In this document: piece after piece, positions 37,045 through 37,061 of the stretch
Layout: every line of letters starts with the position of its first letter
Numbering within the stretch: the first letter of the stretch is position 1
Source: a virus
Reading direction: 5' to 3' (one strand)
Length of the DNA: 37,061 nt
IMG/VR virus record: IMGVR_UViG_3300002223_000006
Location: 1 to 37,061 of that record
Translations under genes and position numbers: made by a program
Notes under the pieces: model-generated
The model's database searches: none
The model's input: the letters and a program-made list of their open reading frames with translations, nothing else
What the model was told of the DNA's origin: nothing

Positions 37045-37061
37045 CAATTTAGAACAAGCCA
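36971..37061. repeat. Right copy of 91-bp terminal direct repeat
   Basis: Identical to bases 1-91. Joining the copies gives continuous reading frames through both genes crossing the ends. Confidence 0.95.
37028..37061 (+). CDS. Start of the pre-terminase gene (3' truncated by contig end)
   Basis: The first 11 codons of the gene seen whole at 58-243. They are here only because of the terminal overlap. Confidence 0.85.
   Translation, partial: MEKSPDNLEQA

Noticed and set aside
1-37061. Alternative genetic code (TGA reassigned as in some CPR lineages)
   Set aside because: TGA is used as a normal stop at many ATGA overlaps, and no gene needs TGA read-through.

Overview
The window is a complete tailed-phage genome recovered as a circular contig. 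The first 91 bases (1-91) recur exactly at the end (36971-37061), so the unit is about 36,970 bp and the linear ends cut through a run of small genes. Every confident gene is on the + strand. Genes are tightly packed with many ATGA-type overlaps, and the standard bacterial code with TGA as stop fits throughout. The host is inferred, not proven, to be a Patescibacteria/CPR (Parcubacteria-like) bacterium. The grounds are Ser/Thr/Ala-rich proteins with TSTAS or GTTTP wording, many starts without a Shine-Dalgarno, probable leaderless starts at TATAAT boxes, and a small membrane-anchored lysozyme of a type familiar from those genomes. I found no integrase, DNA polymerase, helicase, primase, RNA polymerase, tRNA or CRISPR array, so replication and transcription probably rely on the host.

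Layout. 58-9881 is packaging and head: small terminase, large terminase with a class 3 intein in its P-loop, portal, two membrane-anchored Ser/Thr/Ala-rich proteins, scaffold, and a major capsid gene split by a group I intron that carries its own endonuclease. 9949-11107 holds two tandem GT-A glycosyltransferase paralogues. 11123-22414 is the tail/connector and ejection module of podovirus type: adaptor, fibre-like proteins, a probable beta-rich nozzle, two long helical internal proteins, and fibre-like proteins with signal peptides. 22416-26158 is lysis and surface remodelling: a membrane/coiled-coil protein, a papain-like peptidase, an HEICH metallopeptidase, two lytic transglycosylases, a holin and an inserted HNH endonuclease. 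The cassette ends in a strong intrinsic terminator.

26250-28290 is a regulatory zone. It has a large structured non-coding RNA (26295-26465), a string of tiny zinc-ribbon or HNH-like genes, an HTH protein next to a palindromic operator, and a membrane-anchored lysozyme. 28288-33220 is DNA metabolism: a coiled-coil protein, an annealing protein, a PD-(D/E)XK nuclease, an SSB-like protein with the host-binding IDDIPF tip, a winged helix, NinG- and NinB-like recombination proteins, and a replication-initiator-like protein. 33268-37044 is accessory: a hexapeptide-repeat protein and an array of at least ten small genes sharing a duplicated leader.

The most striking new signals are RNA-level. Three intergenic regions (3115-3258, 28501-28575, 31844-31918) carry two inverted repeats in interleaved A-B-A'-B' order, the signature of a pseudoknot, each ending 13-21 nt before a start codon without a clear Shine-Dalgarno. 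With the 171-nt multibranched RNA and the duplicated leaders, this suggests RNA-structure-based expression control. All functional names come from reading motifs by eye, without database searches.
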